A stretch of 64,000 nt of DNA from Oceanisphaera profunda (lineage in GTDB: Bacteria; Pseudomonadota; Gammaproteobacteria; Enterobacterales; Aeromonadaceae). The notes under the pieces are model-generated. The model saw only the letters and a list, made by a program, of their open reading frames with translations, was not told the origin of the DNA and did not search any database. Positions 55,730 through 64,000 of this stretch are shown in pieces. How positions within the stretch are numbered: position 1 is the stretch's first letter; each line of letters opens with the position of its first letter. The position numbers and the translations under genes were made by a program. The stretch covers positions 372,001 through 436,000 of the forward strand of contig NZ_CP021377.1 of assembly GCF_002157895.1 (NCBI RefSeq), read 5' to 3'.

Positions 55730-56815
55730 CTAAGCGTTTTGCTTGGCGAACTTATCCATAAAGTCGACTAACGCTTGTACGCCTTCGATGGGCATGGCGT
55801 TGTAGACGCTGGCACGCATGCCGCCTACTAAACGGTGGCCTTGCAGTGCCACTAAACCCGCGGCTTCAGCTTCTTTCAAGAAGGCGGAATTTAAGCTTTC
55901 GTCTTTGAGTTGGAACGGAATGTTCATCCAAGAACGCGCGTCTGGGTGTACGTTGTTGCCGTAAAAATTGCTGGCATCCACGTAGTTATAGAGCAAGTCG
56001 GCCTTGGCCTTATTGCGCTCGCCCATGGCGGTTAAGCCACCTTGGCGCTTTAACCACTTAAATACCAAGCCCGCTAAGTACCAGGCGTAGGTCGGCGGCG
56101 TATTCACCATAGAATCCGCTTTAGCCATGGCCGCATAGTCCATGATCACCGGCGTATGGGCAAAAGCTTGGTCTAACAAGTCTTCGCGCACTATCACCAC
56201 CGCCAAACCAGACGGCCCTATGTTTTTCTGGGCGCCAGCATAGATCAGTCCAAATTGAGTCACATCAATCGGGCGCGATAAAATAGTAGAAGACATATCG
56301 GCCACTAAAGGCACTGAGCCGGTCTTGGGTACGAAGTGATATTCGATACCGTCTACGGTTTCGTTCGGGCAGTAATGTACATAAGCGGCGGTGGGGTCTA
56401 GATCCCAGCTGCTGGCCAGTGGGCGCAAACCGTTCTCGACCTCACCAAAACCGTCTAATACGCGCACCGTGCCGAGCTTTTCTGCTTCTTCAACCGCAGA
56501 TTTAGACCACTGACCGGTCACGATATAGTCAGCCTTGGCGTTCTTACCCAACAGGTTCATCGCTACCGCTGCAAATTGACCACGGCCGCCGCCTTGTAAG
56601 AACAGCACTTTATAGTTGTCTGGGATCTGCATTAAGTCGCGCAAGTCTTGCTCGGCCGCGGCGGCTACTGCAATAAAATCACTGCTGCGATGACTGAGCT
56701 CCATCACGGACACGCTTAAGTCATTAAAGTTACGAAATTCAGCTTGTGCTTGCTGCATCACTTCTACCGGCAGCATAGCCGGACCTGCACTGAAGTTATA
56801 AACCATGTTTGCCAT
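55730..56815 (-). CDS. serC: SerC, phosphoserine aminotransferase
   Basis: 361 residues. It converts 3-phosphohydroxypyruvate to phosphoserine and acts also in pyridoxal phosphate synthesis. [35 protein letters not shown], and [19 protein letters not shown] with the Schiff-base Lys are typical. First gene of serC-hisC-aroA; a 160-bp repeat lies between it and hisC. Confidence 0.96.
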   Translation of the reverse strand: MANMVYNFSAGPAMLPVEVMQQAQAEFRNFNDLSVSVMELSHRSSDFIAVAAAAEQDLRDLMQIPDNYKVLFLQGGGRGQFAAVAMNLLGKNAKADYIVTGQWSKSAVEEAEKLGTVRVLDGFGEVENGLRPLASSWDLDPTAAYVHYCPNETVDGIEYHFVPKTGSVPLVADMSSTILSRPIDVTQFGLIYAGAQKNIGPSGLAVVIVREDLLDQAFAHTPVIMDYAAMAKADSMVNTPPTYAWYLAGLVFKWLKRQGGLTAMGERNKAKADLLYNYVDASNFYGNNVHPDARSWMNIPFQLKDESLNSAFLKEAEAAGLVALQGHRLVGGMRASVYNAMPIEGVQALVDFMDKFAKQNA

Positions 56816-57037
56816 TTCCCTGCGTTATCCTATCTGCTTAATATTCAATAAAAACGCCCATTGAGCGCAGAGTGTTCTCCTTGAAACTCAAGGGTTGCAA
56901 GCTCTGCATTATCATCATAGCGAACCATCATCTTGATATGATCGTTTTACACCGCTGGGCGTTTAAGTCAAAGAGATTTTGCTGATTGCGGCTTTAGAAG
57001 CCCCAAGCGGCAGTAAAAGTGCACTGCAGATAAACAA

Positions 57038-57058
57038 AAGGGGCCACATAGGCCCCTT
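57038..57058 (-). terminator. Terminator after gyrA
   Basis: AAGGGGCC / GGCCCCTT hairpin with T-rich tail on the minus strand. Confidence 0.8.
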
Positions 57059-57075
57059 GTTATCAATATCAGTGA

Positions 57076-59883
57076 TTACTCTTGCTTAGGCTCTTCATCA
57101 GCAGCGTCTTCACCATCAGTGTCTGGCTCTTGGTCGTGAGATTCAGACTGCTCAGTCACATCTGCAGCAACTGCATCCGCGTCTTCACCTTCTGTGCCTG
57201 CTTCGTCCAACAACTCTTCTTCTTCAGGTTCTTCAATGCGCTGTAAGCCCACCACCAGCTCGTCTGCTCCGGTACGGATCAAACGTACGCCTGCGGTGTT
57301 ACGACCAATAAGGCTAACTTCTAATACGCGGGTGCGTACTAAGATGCCGCCATTGGTGATCAGCATAATCTCGTGGGTATCATCGACCTGAATCGCGCCC
57401 ACTACTGCACCATTACGCTCGCCCACTTTAATGGACAAGACGCCCATGGTGCCACGGCTGCGGGTTGGGTATTCGAGCAGCGCGGTACGCTTGCCATAAC
57501 CATTCGCGGTCACGGTTAAGATCGGACCTTCGCCACGCGGAATAATCAAAGACACCACTTTATCACCGGCGCCTAAACGAATACCGCGCACACCGGCCGC
57601 AGTACGACCCATAGGACGCACGCCTTTAAAGGGTCGGCTTTCGCCCGCTTCGGCAACGTCTGCTTCTTCGCCGTCAGCCAAGTCAGCGTCAACGTCTTCG
57701 ATAAGTTCGCCGTCAATCACTTCAGCTTCTATGACTTCAACTTCGTCATGGCCACTGCCTTCGGCAAAACGTACTACCTTACCCGCATCCGAAAACAACA
57801 TGATCTCGTTGCTGCCATCGGTAATATCCACGCCAATCAACTCATCGCCATCGCGAAGATTAATGGCACGAATACCCGAGACTAACGGACGACGGAACGC
57901 AGACAAGCTGGTCTTCTTCACGGTGCCATCGGCAGTAGCGAAGAACACGTACTTATCGTCACAGTATTCCTGTACCGGCAAGATGGCGGTGATCCGCTCG
58001 TTAGCGCCTAATGGCAACATATTCACGATTGGACGACCACGGGCGGCACGGCTGGCTTCTGGCAACTGATAAACTTTCAACCAGTACACTTTACCTGCGG
58101 TCGAGAAGCACAAAATGGTGTCATGGGTGTTGGCCACCAACAAGCGTTCCACAAAGTCTTCATCTTTCATGCGCGTGGCCGACTTACCGCGTCCACCACG
58201 ACGCTGAGCTTCGTAGTCGGTAACCGGCTGATACTTCACATAGCCTTCATGAGAAAGGGTGACCACTACGTCTTCACGAGTGATCAAGTCTTCGATATTG
58301 ATCTCAGAGCTAGAGTTGGTGATCTCGGTACGGCGGGCATCACCATACTGCACTTTGATCAGTTCTAACTCTTCGGTGATCACTTCCATCAACCGCTCAG
58401 GCGTGTTCAAAATATAAAGCAGCTCAGCAATCAGCAGCAGCAGACCTTTATATTCTTCAAGAATCTTTTCGTGCTCAAGACCGGTTAAACGGTGCAGACG
58501 CAAGTCCAAAATCGCTTGGGCCTGTTGCTCGGTTAAGTGATAGATGCCATCACGAATACCAAACTCCGGATCTAACCATTCAGGACGCGCCGCATCGTCA
58601 CCCGCTTGCTCCAGCATGCTGGCCACGTGGCCCAGCTGCCAGCCTTGGCTGATTAAGCCCGCTTTCGCTTCGGCTGCGGTAGAGGAAGCACGGATCAGCT
58701 CAATAATGGGGTCAATGTTCGCCAAGGCGATCGCCAGACCTTCCAAGATATGTGCGCGATCTCGGGCTTTGCGCAATTCAAACACGGTGCGGCGGGTAAC
58801 CACTTCGCGTCTGTGCTGGATAAAGCACTCCAGCATATCTTTTAAGTTAAAGATGCGCGGCTGATTGTTATCCAGTGCCACCATGTTGATGCCGAACACA
58901 TTCTGCATCTGAGTTTGTGAATACAGGTTATTCAAAATAACCTCGCCCACTTCCCCACGGCGTACTTCAATCACGATGCGCATGCCGTCTTTATCAGACT
59001 CATCACGCAGCGCAGTAATGCCCTCGATGCGCTTTTCTTTTACCAAATCGGCGATTTTTTCAATCAAACGCGCTTTGTTTACCTGGTAAGGCAGCTCGGA
59101 GACGATAATGGTTTCGCGACCGGTTTTTTCATCGGTTTGCACTTCTGCCACCGCACGCACGTAGATTTTGCCACGGCCCGTACGATAGGCATCTATGATG
59201 CCGGAACGACCATTGATAATGCCGCCGGTCGGAAAATCCGGCCCCGGGATCAGCTCAATCAATTGATCGATGGTGATGTCTTCATTGTCGATCAGCGCCA
59301 AACAACCATCGACCACTTCATTTAAGTTATGAGGTGGAATATTGGTGGCCATGCCCACGGCGATGCCGGAGGAGCCGTTCACCAACAGGTTGGGCACTTT
59401 AGTTGGCATCACAGCCGGTATCATCTCGGTGCCATCGTAGTTCGGCACCCAGTCAACGGTATCTTTATCCAGATCGGCCAGTAATTCGTGGGCAATCTTA
59501 TCCATACGTATTTCGGTATAACGCATCGCAGCAGCGGAGTCGCCGTCTACTGAACCGAAGTTGCCTTGGCCATCGACCAAGGTGTAACGCATAGAAAATT
59601 CCTGTGCCATACGCACGATAGTGTCGTAAACGGCACTGTCTCCGTGTGGGTGGTATTTACCTATTACATCACCCACCACACGGGCCGATTTCTTGTATGC
59701 TTTGTTCCAGTCGTTGCCCAATTCGTTCATGGCAAACAGCACGCGGCGGTGCACTGGCTTCAAACCATCTCGTACATCGGGAAGCGCACGTCCTACGATT
59801 ACGCTCATGGCGTAATCTAGGTAGGAGCGTTTCAGCTCATCCTCAATGTTTATCGGCATGATTTCTCGGGCCAGATCGGTCAT
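57076..59883 (-). CDS. gyrA: GyrA, DNA gyrase subunit A
   Basis: 935 residues (E. coli 875). It introduces negative supercoils together with GyrB. The quinolone region is [12 protein letters not shown] with Ser83 and Asp87, wild type. Active Tyr122 is in MRYTEIRM, and the GyrA box QRRGGRGK is in the C-terminal domain. About 40 extra, strongly acidic residues ([20 protein letters not shown]...) interrupt the C-terminal beta-pinwheel near residues 708-748, and the tail ([20 protein letters not shown]...) is also acidic. The start at 59883 gives [20 protein letters not shown], matching the family. Confidence 0.96.
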   Translation of the reverse strand: MTDLAREIMPINIEDELKRSYLDYAMSVIVGRALPDVRDGLKPVHRRVLFAMNELGNDWNKAYKKSARVVGDVIGKYHPHGDSAVYDTIVRMAQEFSMRYTLVDGQGNFGSVDGDSAAAMRYTEIRMDKIAHELLADLDKDTVDWVPNYDGTEMIPAVMPTKVPNLLVNGSSGIAVGMATNIPPHNLNEVVDGCLALIDNEDITIDQLIELIPGPDFPTGGIINGRSGIIDAYRTGRGKIYVRAVAEVQTDEKTGRETIIVSELPYQVNKARLIEKIADLVKEKRIEGITALRDESDKDGMRIVIEVRRGEVGEVILNNLYSQTQMQNVFGINMVALDNNQPRIFNLKDMLECFIQHRREVVTRRTVFELRKARDRAHILEGLAIALANIDPIIELIRASSTAAEAKAGLISQGWQLGHVASMLEQAGDDAARPEWLDPEFGIRDGIYHLTEQQAQAILDLRLHRLTGLEHEKILEEYKGLLLLIAELLYILNTPERLMEVITEELELIKVQYGDARRTEITNSSSEINIEDLITREDVVVTLSHEGYVKYQPVTDYEAQRRGGRGKSATRMKDEDFVERLLVANTHDTILCFSTAGKVYWLKVYQLPEASRAARGRPIVNMLPLGANERITAILPVQEYCDDKYVFFATADGTVKKTSLSAFRRPLVSGIRAINLRDGDELIGVDITDGSNEIMLFSDAGKVVRFAEGSGHDEVEVIEAEVIDGELIEDVDADLADGEEADVAEAGESRPFKGVRPMGRTAAGVRGIRLGAGDKVVSLIIPRGEGPILTVTANGYGKRTALLEYPTRSRGTMGVLSIKVGERNGAVVGAIQVDDTHEIMLITNGGILVRTRVLEVSLIGRNTAGVRLIRTGADELVVGLQRIEEPEEEELLDEAGTEGEDADAVAADVTEQSESHDQEPDTDGEDAADEEPKQE

Positions 59884-60132
59884 AGCAAGTCTTGTCCCCA
59901 GTTTATTGTTGATATCGCAATAAATAACGCGCCATTCTACCATACAAATATGCTCAGGGAGCATATAAGGCGCACAGAAGCGCACTAGGAATTTGCATTA
60001 GGGTTGAGAGGGTAGGTAGCTTAGCTTGCGAGTAAAGTGTCTTAGGGTCTAGTAGCGAGCATCTGCTTGACTATAATGGCCGCTCGCATTTTCATTTCTC
60101 TTTTCATTTCACTCGCAATAGAGGCGCCGTCC

Positions 60133-60900
60133 ATGAATGTAGATCAACAAGAAATTGAAAAATTTGATGCCATGGCTTCCCGCTGGTGGGACTTAGACGG
60201 CGACTTTAAACCGCTACACCAACTTAACCCACTGCGCTTAAGCTGGATTGCCGATAACGCCGGTGGTTTATTTGGCAAGCAGGTTATCGATATCGGCTGC
60301 GGTGGCGGCATTTTAAGTGAAAGCATGGCCCGCGATGGCGCCGACGTGACGGGTGTGGACATGGGTAAAGAGCCGTTAGCCGTGGCGCGCTTACATGCTT
60401 TAGAAACGGGCGTGAGCGTCAATTACCGTCAAGGCACCGCCGAACAATTAGCCGTTGAGCTGCCTGAGCAGTTTGACGTGGTCACCTGCATGGAGATGTT
60501 AGAGCATGTGCCCTCGCCTGCTTCTGTGGTGCAGGCTTGTGCGGATTTAGCCAAACCCGGTGCCACCTTGGTGTTCTCCACCATTAATCGCAACCCTAAA
60601 GCTTGGTTAATGATGATCGCCGCCGCCGAGCATATTTTTAAGATGGTGCCCAAAGGCACCCACGATCATAAGAAGTTTATTACCCCTGCCGAGCTGTGCC
60701 GCTATATAGAAGCCGCCGGTTTAATCGTTAAAGACATTTCCGGCGTGGTTTATCGCCCACTCAGTGGCGACTTTAAGTTAAGTCGTGATGCCGACGTCAA
60801 CTATATGGTGCATGCGGTTAAGCCCCTGACCACGGATGCGGTATTGAACACGCTGCGCTTAGAGAATAAAGCCGCTGACGTTCTAACAGATAAAGGGTGA
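60133..60900 (+). CDS. ubiG: UbiG, ubiquinone biosynthesis O-methyltransferase
   Basis: 255 residues. SAM-binding motif [28 protein letters not shown] near residue 60; the N-terminal [25 protein letters not shown] and C-terminal [23 protein letters not shown] are family marks. It carries out both O-methylations in ubiquinone synthesis. GAGG at about 60120 precedes the ATG at 60133; starts further up add a hydrophobic segment absent from the family. It is divergent from gyrA and overlaps the phosphatase gene's possible GTG. Confidence 0.95.
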   Translation: MNVDQQEIEKFDAMASRWWDLDGDFKPLHQLNPLRLSWIADNAGGLFGKQVIDIGCGGGILSESMARDGADVTGVDMGKEPLAVARLHALETGVSVNYRQGTAEQLAVELPEQFDVVTCMEMLEHVPSPASVVQACADLAKPGATLVFSTINRNPKAWLMMIAAAEHIFKMVPKGTHDHKKFITPAELCRYIEAAGLIVKDISGVVYRPLSGDFKLSRDADVNYMVHAVKPLTTDAVLNTLRLENKAADVLTDKG

Positions 60901-60905
60901 ATAAC

Positions 60906-61583
60906 ATGAACATTAAAGGGGTACTGTTTGATTTAGACGGCACCTTGCTCGACACTGCCGGCGACATGGGAGCGGCGGCCAACCATGTGATCGCCAGCCT
61001 CGGCTTGCCGATCTTGTCAGATGACGTATTGCAATGCACCACCTCAGACGGCTCTTATGCGCTGCTGCGCGCCGGTATTGATGAGGCTTTAATCGAGCAA
61101 CACGGCATTGAAGAGCTGCGCGGCCAAATGCTGGCCTTTTATGGTCAAAACTTGTGCCACCACACCCGCCCTTATGAAGGCGTGCCCGAATTATTGGCAT
61201 GGCTTAATCAGTACGATATTCCGTGGGGTATCGTCACCAATAAGCCCTCGGCGCTCACTCTGCCTTTATTAGCCGAGTTACCGCTGTTTGAACATTGTCG
61301 CGTTACCGTTAGCTCAGATACGCTGGCCTTTAAGAAACCCCATCCGGCGCCCTTGCTGTTTGCCGCCGAGCGATTAGTGATGGCACCCGAGCAGTGCGTC
61401 TATATAGGCGACCATAAACGCGACATTGAAGCCGGACGCGCCGCGGGCATGACCACCATCGCCGCTATTTGGGGTTATATCTCGGCCGGTGAAGACCCCA
61501 ATAACTGGCAAGCGGACCATCAAACTCCTACGGTGTTAAGCTTGTTTAATTGGCTAAAAGATGCCGTAGATGTGAAGCGCTGA
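60906..61583 (+). CDS. HAD phosphatase, MupP/Gph type
   Basis: 225 residues, HAD family: FDLDGTLLDT (nucleophile Asp), VTNKP, KKPHPAPLL (Lys) and YIGDHKRDIEAGRAAGM (Asp). Usually annotated phosphoglycolate phosphatase. Two things favour MupP (N-acetylmuramate-6-P phosphatase of the cell-wall recycling pathway): it directly follows ubiG, as mupP does in Pseudomonas, and it ends with WGYISAGEDPNNWQAD like the PNNWGAD end of MupP. Start at 60906 after AAAGGG; overlap with the ubiG stop by an earlier GTG at 60897 is possible. Confidence 0.85.
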   Translation: MNIKGVLFDLDGTLLDTAGDMGAAANHVIASLGLPILSDDVLQCTTSDGSYALLRAGIDEALIEQHGIEELRGQMLAFYGQNLCHHTRPYEGVPELLAWLNQYDIPWGIVTNKPSALTLPLLAELPLFEHCRVTVSSDTLAFKKPHPAPLLFAAERLVMAPEQCVYIGDHKRDIEAGRAAGMTTIAAIWGYISAGEDPNNWQADHQTPTVLSLFNWLKDAVDVKR

Positions 61584-61737
61584 AAGAAGCAACAAATTCC
61601 TAAAAAGCGGTTTTTGCAAGCCAATTATTTTTAAAAATCTTTAGCGCCGTGCATAAAAACGCCAGCCAATCGCTAACGCCAGACTAATCAAGGGATAGGC
61701 GTTAGCGACCACAAACCCACACGCCGCTAAACACAGA

Positions 61738-61746
61738 TTATCCACA
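61738..61746 (+). promoter_or_regulatory. DnaA box upstream of nrdA
   Basis: TTATCCACA, a perfect DnaA box, 211 bp before the nrdA start. DnaA controls nrdAB in E. coli. Confidence 0.6.
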
Positions 61747-61784
61747 GGCGAGGGCTTTTCTCACGGCTTGAGAAATCCTACGTA

Positions 61785-61877
61785 ACACTCTATATTGTGC
61801 CTATCACCAACCCCTACAACTAGATGTTGTGCTTTCATGCCCAATCAAACACATTATATAGTGTCTCTATATAGTGT
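61785..61877 (+). promoter_or_regulatory. NrdR-box-like palindromes upstream of nrdA
   Basis: ACACTCTATATTGTGC (61785-61800), ACAACTAGATGTTGTG (61816-61831, 31 bp on), ACACATTATATAGTGT (61849-61864, 33 bp on) and a weaker TCTCTATATAGTGT half. They resemble the NrdR consensus, and pairs at 31-33 bp fit three helical turns, the usual spacing. Confidence 0.7.
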
Positions 61878-61956
61878 TTTCGATTTTATTCGCATGTCTG
61901 GCTTAAGTGGCTTACACCACTGGCACAACGCTCTAAAAACGGAGAATCTCTAACTC

Positions 61957-64000
61957 ATGAATAAAAGTCTGCTGGTCACCAAGCGTTCAGGCGCCAAAGA
62001 ACCTATCGATTTGGATAAGATCCATCGCGTCCTCGATTGGGCAGCAGAAGGCTTGGATAACGTCTCCGTTTCTCAAGTAGAGCTGCGCTCACACATTCAG
62101 TTTTATGACGGCATTCGTACCGAAGACATTCATGAGACTATCATCAAGGCCGCTGCCGACTTGATCTCGGAAGAAACGCCTGACTACCAGTATTTGGCCG
62201 CCCGCCTTGCGGTGTTCCATTTGCGTAAAAAAGCCTATGGCCGTTTTACGCCGCCGCATTTGTATGATCATGTGACGCGCCTGACCGAATCCGGTAAATA
62301 CGACCAACATATTTTGGCCGATTACAGCCGTGACGAATTTAACGCCTTAAATGATTACATCGAGCACGACCGCGACCTGACTTTCTCTTATGCAGCAGTA
62401 AAGCAGTTAGAAGGCAAATATCTCGTCCAGAACCGCATTAATGGCGACATTTACGAAAGCCCACAGTTCTTATATATGCTGGTGGCCGCCTGCTTATTCT
62501 CTAAGTACCCAAAAGAGACGCGTCTGGATTATGTGACCCGTTTTTACGATGCCGCTTCTCAATTTAAAGTGTCGTTACCTACGCCCATTATGGCCGGCGT
62601 GCGCACCCCGACCCGTCAATTCAGCTCTTGCGTACTGATTGAATGTGGTGACAGCCTTGATTCTATTAACGCCACTTCTAGTGCCATTGTGCGTTATGTG
62701 TCCCAGCGTGCCGGCATTGGCATCAACGCCGGTCGTATTCGTGCGCTTGGTAGCCCAATTCGTGGTGGCGAAGCCTTCCACACTGGCTGTATTCCGTTTT
62801 ATAAGCACTTTCAGACCGCCGTTAAGTGTTGCTCTCAGGGCGGCGTGCGTGGCGGTGCGGCCACCTTGTTCTACCCCATGTGGCACTTAGAAGTTGAGTC
62901 ACTGCTGGTATTGAAAAATAACCGTGGCGTGGAAGAAAACCGCGTACGTCACATGGACTACGGCGTGCAAATTAACCGCCTGATGTACCATCGTTTGATC
63001 AAAGGCGGCGACATTACCTTGTTCTCGCCTTCAGATGTGCCAGGCCTTTACGACGCCTTCTTTGAAGATCAGCCCAAGTTTGAAGCGCTGTACGAGCAGT
63101 ACGAGCAAGACGCCAGTATTCGCAAGCGCACCGTCAAGGCCGTGGATTTGTTCTCACTGATGATGCAAGAGCGTGCTGGCACCGGTCGTATCTACATTCA
63201 GCACGTGGATCACTGCAACACCCACAGCCCGTTTGACCCGAGCGTCGCGCCAATTCGCCAAAGCAATCTCTGTTTAGAGATAGCTCTTCCGACTAAGCCG
63301 TTGACCGACGTAAACGACGCCGAAGGCGAAATTGCCCTTTGTACGCTGTCGGCCTTTAACTTGGGCGCCATTAACGACTTAAGCGAGCTGGAAGAGCTGG
63401 CAGACTTAGCAGTACGTGCACTGGACGCCCTGCTCGACTATCAAGATTACCCGTTATTGGCCGCGCAAAATGGCTCCATGAATCGCCGTACGCTGGGTAT
63501 AGGTGTGATCAACTATGCCTACTACTTGGCCAAAAATGGCGTTAAGTATTCCGATGGTAGCGCGCTGGGCTTAACCCACCGCACCTTTGAAGCCATTCAG
63601 TATTACCTGCTGAAAGCATCGGTGAAGCTGGCGGAAGAATTTGGCCCTTGCCCGTCTTTTAATGAGACCACTTATTCTCAGGGTATCTTGCCAATAGACA
63701 CCTATAAGAAAGACTTAGACGCGCTTTGCCAAGAGCCGCTGCATTTAGATTGGGAAGGCTTGCGCGAAGAAATTAAAACCAAGGGTTTGCGCAACAGTAC
63801 TCTGACCGCCTTAATGCCGTCAGAAACCTCAAGCCAGATCTCCAATGCCACTAACGGCATTGAGCCACCGCGCGGCTTGGTATCGGTGAAAGCTTCAAAA
63901 GACGGCATCCTAAAGCAAGTGGTACCTGAGTACGCCGAGCTGAAAGACCAGTATGAATTGTTATGGCAGATGCCTTCTAATGACGGTTACTTACATTTAG
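61957..64000 (+). CDS. nrdA: NrdA, class Ia ribonucleotide reductase large subunit (cut by window end)
   Basis: 681 codons visible of about 760. It reduces ribonucleoside diphosphates with NrdB. MNKSLLVTKRSGAKEPIDLDKIHRVLDW starts the ATP-cone domain. Active-site residues are visible: Cys in FSSCVLIECGDS, SNLCLE (Asn, Cys, Glu), and ALCTLSAFNLGAIN with the second redox Cys. Sequence is close to E. coli NrdA. The C-terminal redox cysteines fall outside the window. GGAG lies 12 bases before the ATG at 61957. Regulated probably by NrdR and DnaA, given the upstream sites. Confidence 0.97.
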   Translation, partial: MNKSLLVTKRSGAKEPIDLDKIHRVLDWAAEGLDNVSVSQVELRSHIQFYDGIRTEDIHETIIKAAADLISEETPDYQYLAARLAVFHLRKKAYGRFTPPHLYDHVTRLTESGKYDQHILADYSRDEFNALNDYIEHDRDLTFSYAAVKQLEGKYLVQNRINGDIYESPQFLYMLVAACLFSKYPKETRLDYVTRFYDAASQFKVSLPTPIMAGVRTPTRQFSSCVLIECGDSLDSINATSSAIVRYVSQRAGIGINAGRIRALGSPIRGGEAFHTGCIPFYKHFQTAVKCCSQGGVRGGAATLFYPMWHLEVESLLVLKNNRGVEENRVRHMDYGVQINRLMYHRLIKGGDITLFSPSDVPGLYDAFFEDQPKFEALYEQYEQDASIRKRTVKAVDLFSLMMQERAGTGRIYIQHVDHCNTHSPFDPSVAPIRQSNLCLEIALPTKPLTDVNDAEGEIALCTLSAFNLGAINDLSELEELADLAVRALDALLDYQDYPLLAAQNGSMNRRTLGIGVINYAYYLAKNGVKYSDGSALGLTHRTFEAIQYYLLKASVKLAEEFGPCPSFNETTYSQGILPIDTYKKDLDALCQEPLHLDWEGLREEIKTKGLRNSTLTALMPSETSSQISNATNGIEPPRGLVSVKASKDGILKQVVPEYAELKDQYELLWQMPSNDGYLHL

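Noticed and set aside
59230-59980. Quinolone-resistance mutation in GyrA
   Set aside because: Ser83 and Asp87 are both wild type.

Overview
The window is a typical chromosomal segment of a marine or brackish-water gammaproteobacterium. Gene content and order (topA...sohB/yciK, ybfF/seqA-pgm with ybfE-fldA-fur, serC-hisC-aroA next to gyrA-ubiG-nrdA, a Tsx/OmpK porin, NhaD, a TAXI-TRAP transporter, a pha cluster, a lysC lysine riboswitch) point to the Aeromonadales, near Oceanisphaera/Oceanimonas/Zobellella. That placement is inferred from gene families and layout, not from a database search. No prophage, plasmid, CRISPR array or defence island is visible.

Layout. 1-5 kb: end of mnmC, a DUF922-like secreted protein that has lost its HExxH motif, corA, creA, an 846-bp IS5-family element with a -1 frameshift site, and a Qnr-like pentapeptide-repeat protein. 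5-13 kb: uvrB, a tRNA-Asn, a 600-bp gap with a tight cluster of DnaA-box sequences, nagB-nagA, yciH, and a LysR gene divergent from a dadA-like oxidase. 13-17 kb: TAXI-TRAP binding protein and its fused QM permease. 17-25 kb: nhaD, argA, lysine riboswitch plus lysC, a 58-residue orphan gene, topA. 25-31 kb: astB, sohB, yciK, a LysR gene and a PatB/MalY C-S lyase. 31-37 kb: tRNA-Ser, HPP membrane protein, Tsx/OmpK porin, an astE with a tandem-repeat insertion, pgm. 37-42 kb: seqA, ybfF, DUF2788, ybfE, fldA, an L,D-transpeptidase beside lpp, a hotdog-fold protein, and fur with a possible uof-like leader. 42-49 kb: glnS and the polyhydroxyalkanoate cluster phaB-phaA-phaP-phaC. 49-50 kb: four tandem tRNA-Asn genes behind a strong promoter. 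50-57 kb: a CsrD-type degenerate GGDEF/EAL protein, an unknown gene, a LiuR-like MerR regulator, and the aroA-hisC-serC operon. 57-64 kb: gyrA, ubiG, a MupP/Gph phosphatase, and nrdA (cut by the window end) behind a DnaA box and NrdR-box-like palindromes.

How the parts work together. The pha genes form a complete acetyl-CoA to poly-3-hydroxybutyrate route (thiolase, reductase, phasin, synthase). The TRAP pair is a complete sodium-driven uptake system. An L,D-transpeptidase lies next to the lipoprotein that this enzyme class can tether to peptidoglycan. nagB-nagA gives GlcNAc-6-P catabolism. DNA-replication functions (gyrA, seqA, topA, nrdA, DnaA-box sites) are spread through the window.

The parts most worth following are the DnaA-box cluster beside tRNA-Asn, a NagB lacking several residues used by the E. 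coli enzyme, the 15-bp tandem insertion in astE, the GTAG-headed REP-like elements (one hit by the IS), a second family of 160-bp inverted-repeat elements, and the four-gene tRNA-Asn array. I see no obviously new multi-gene system.
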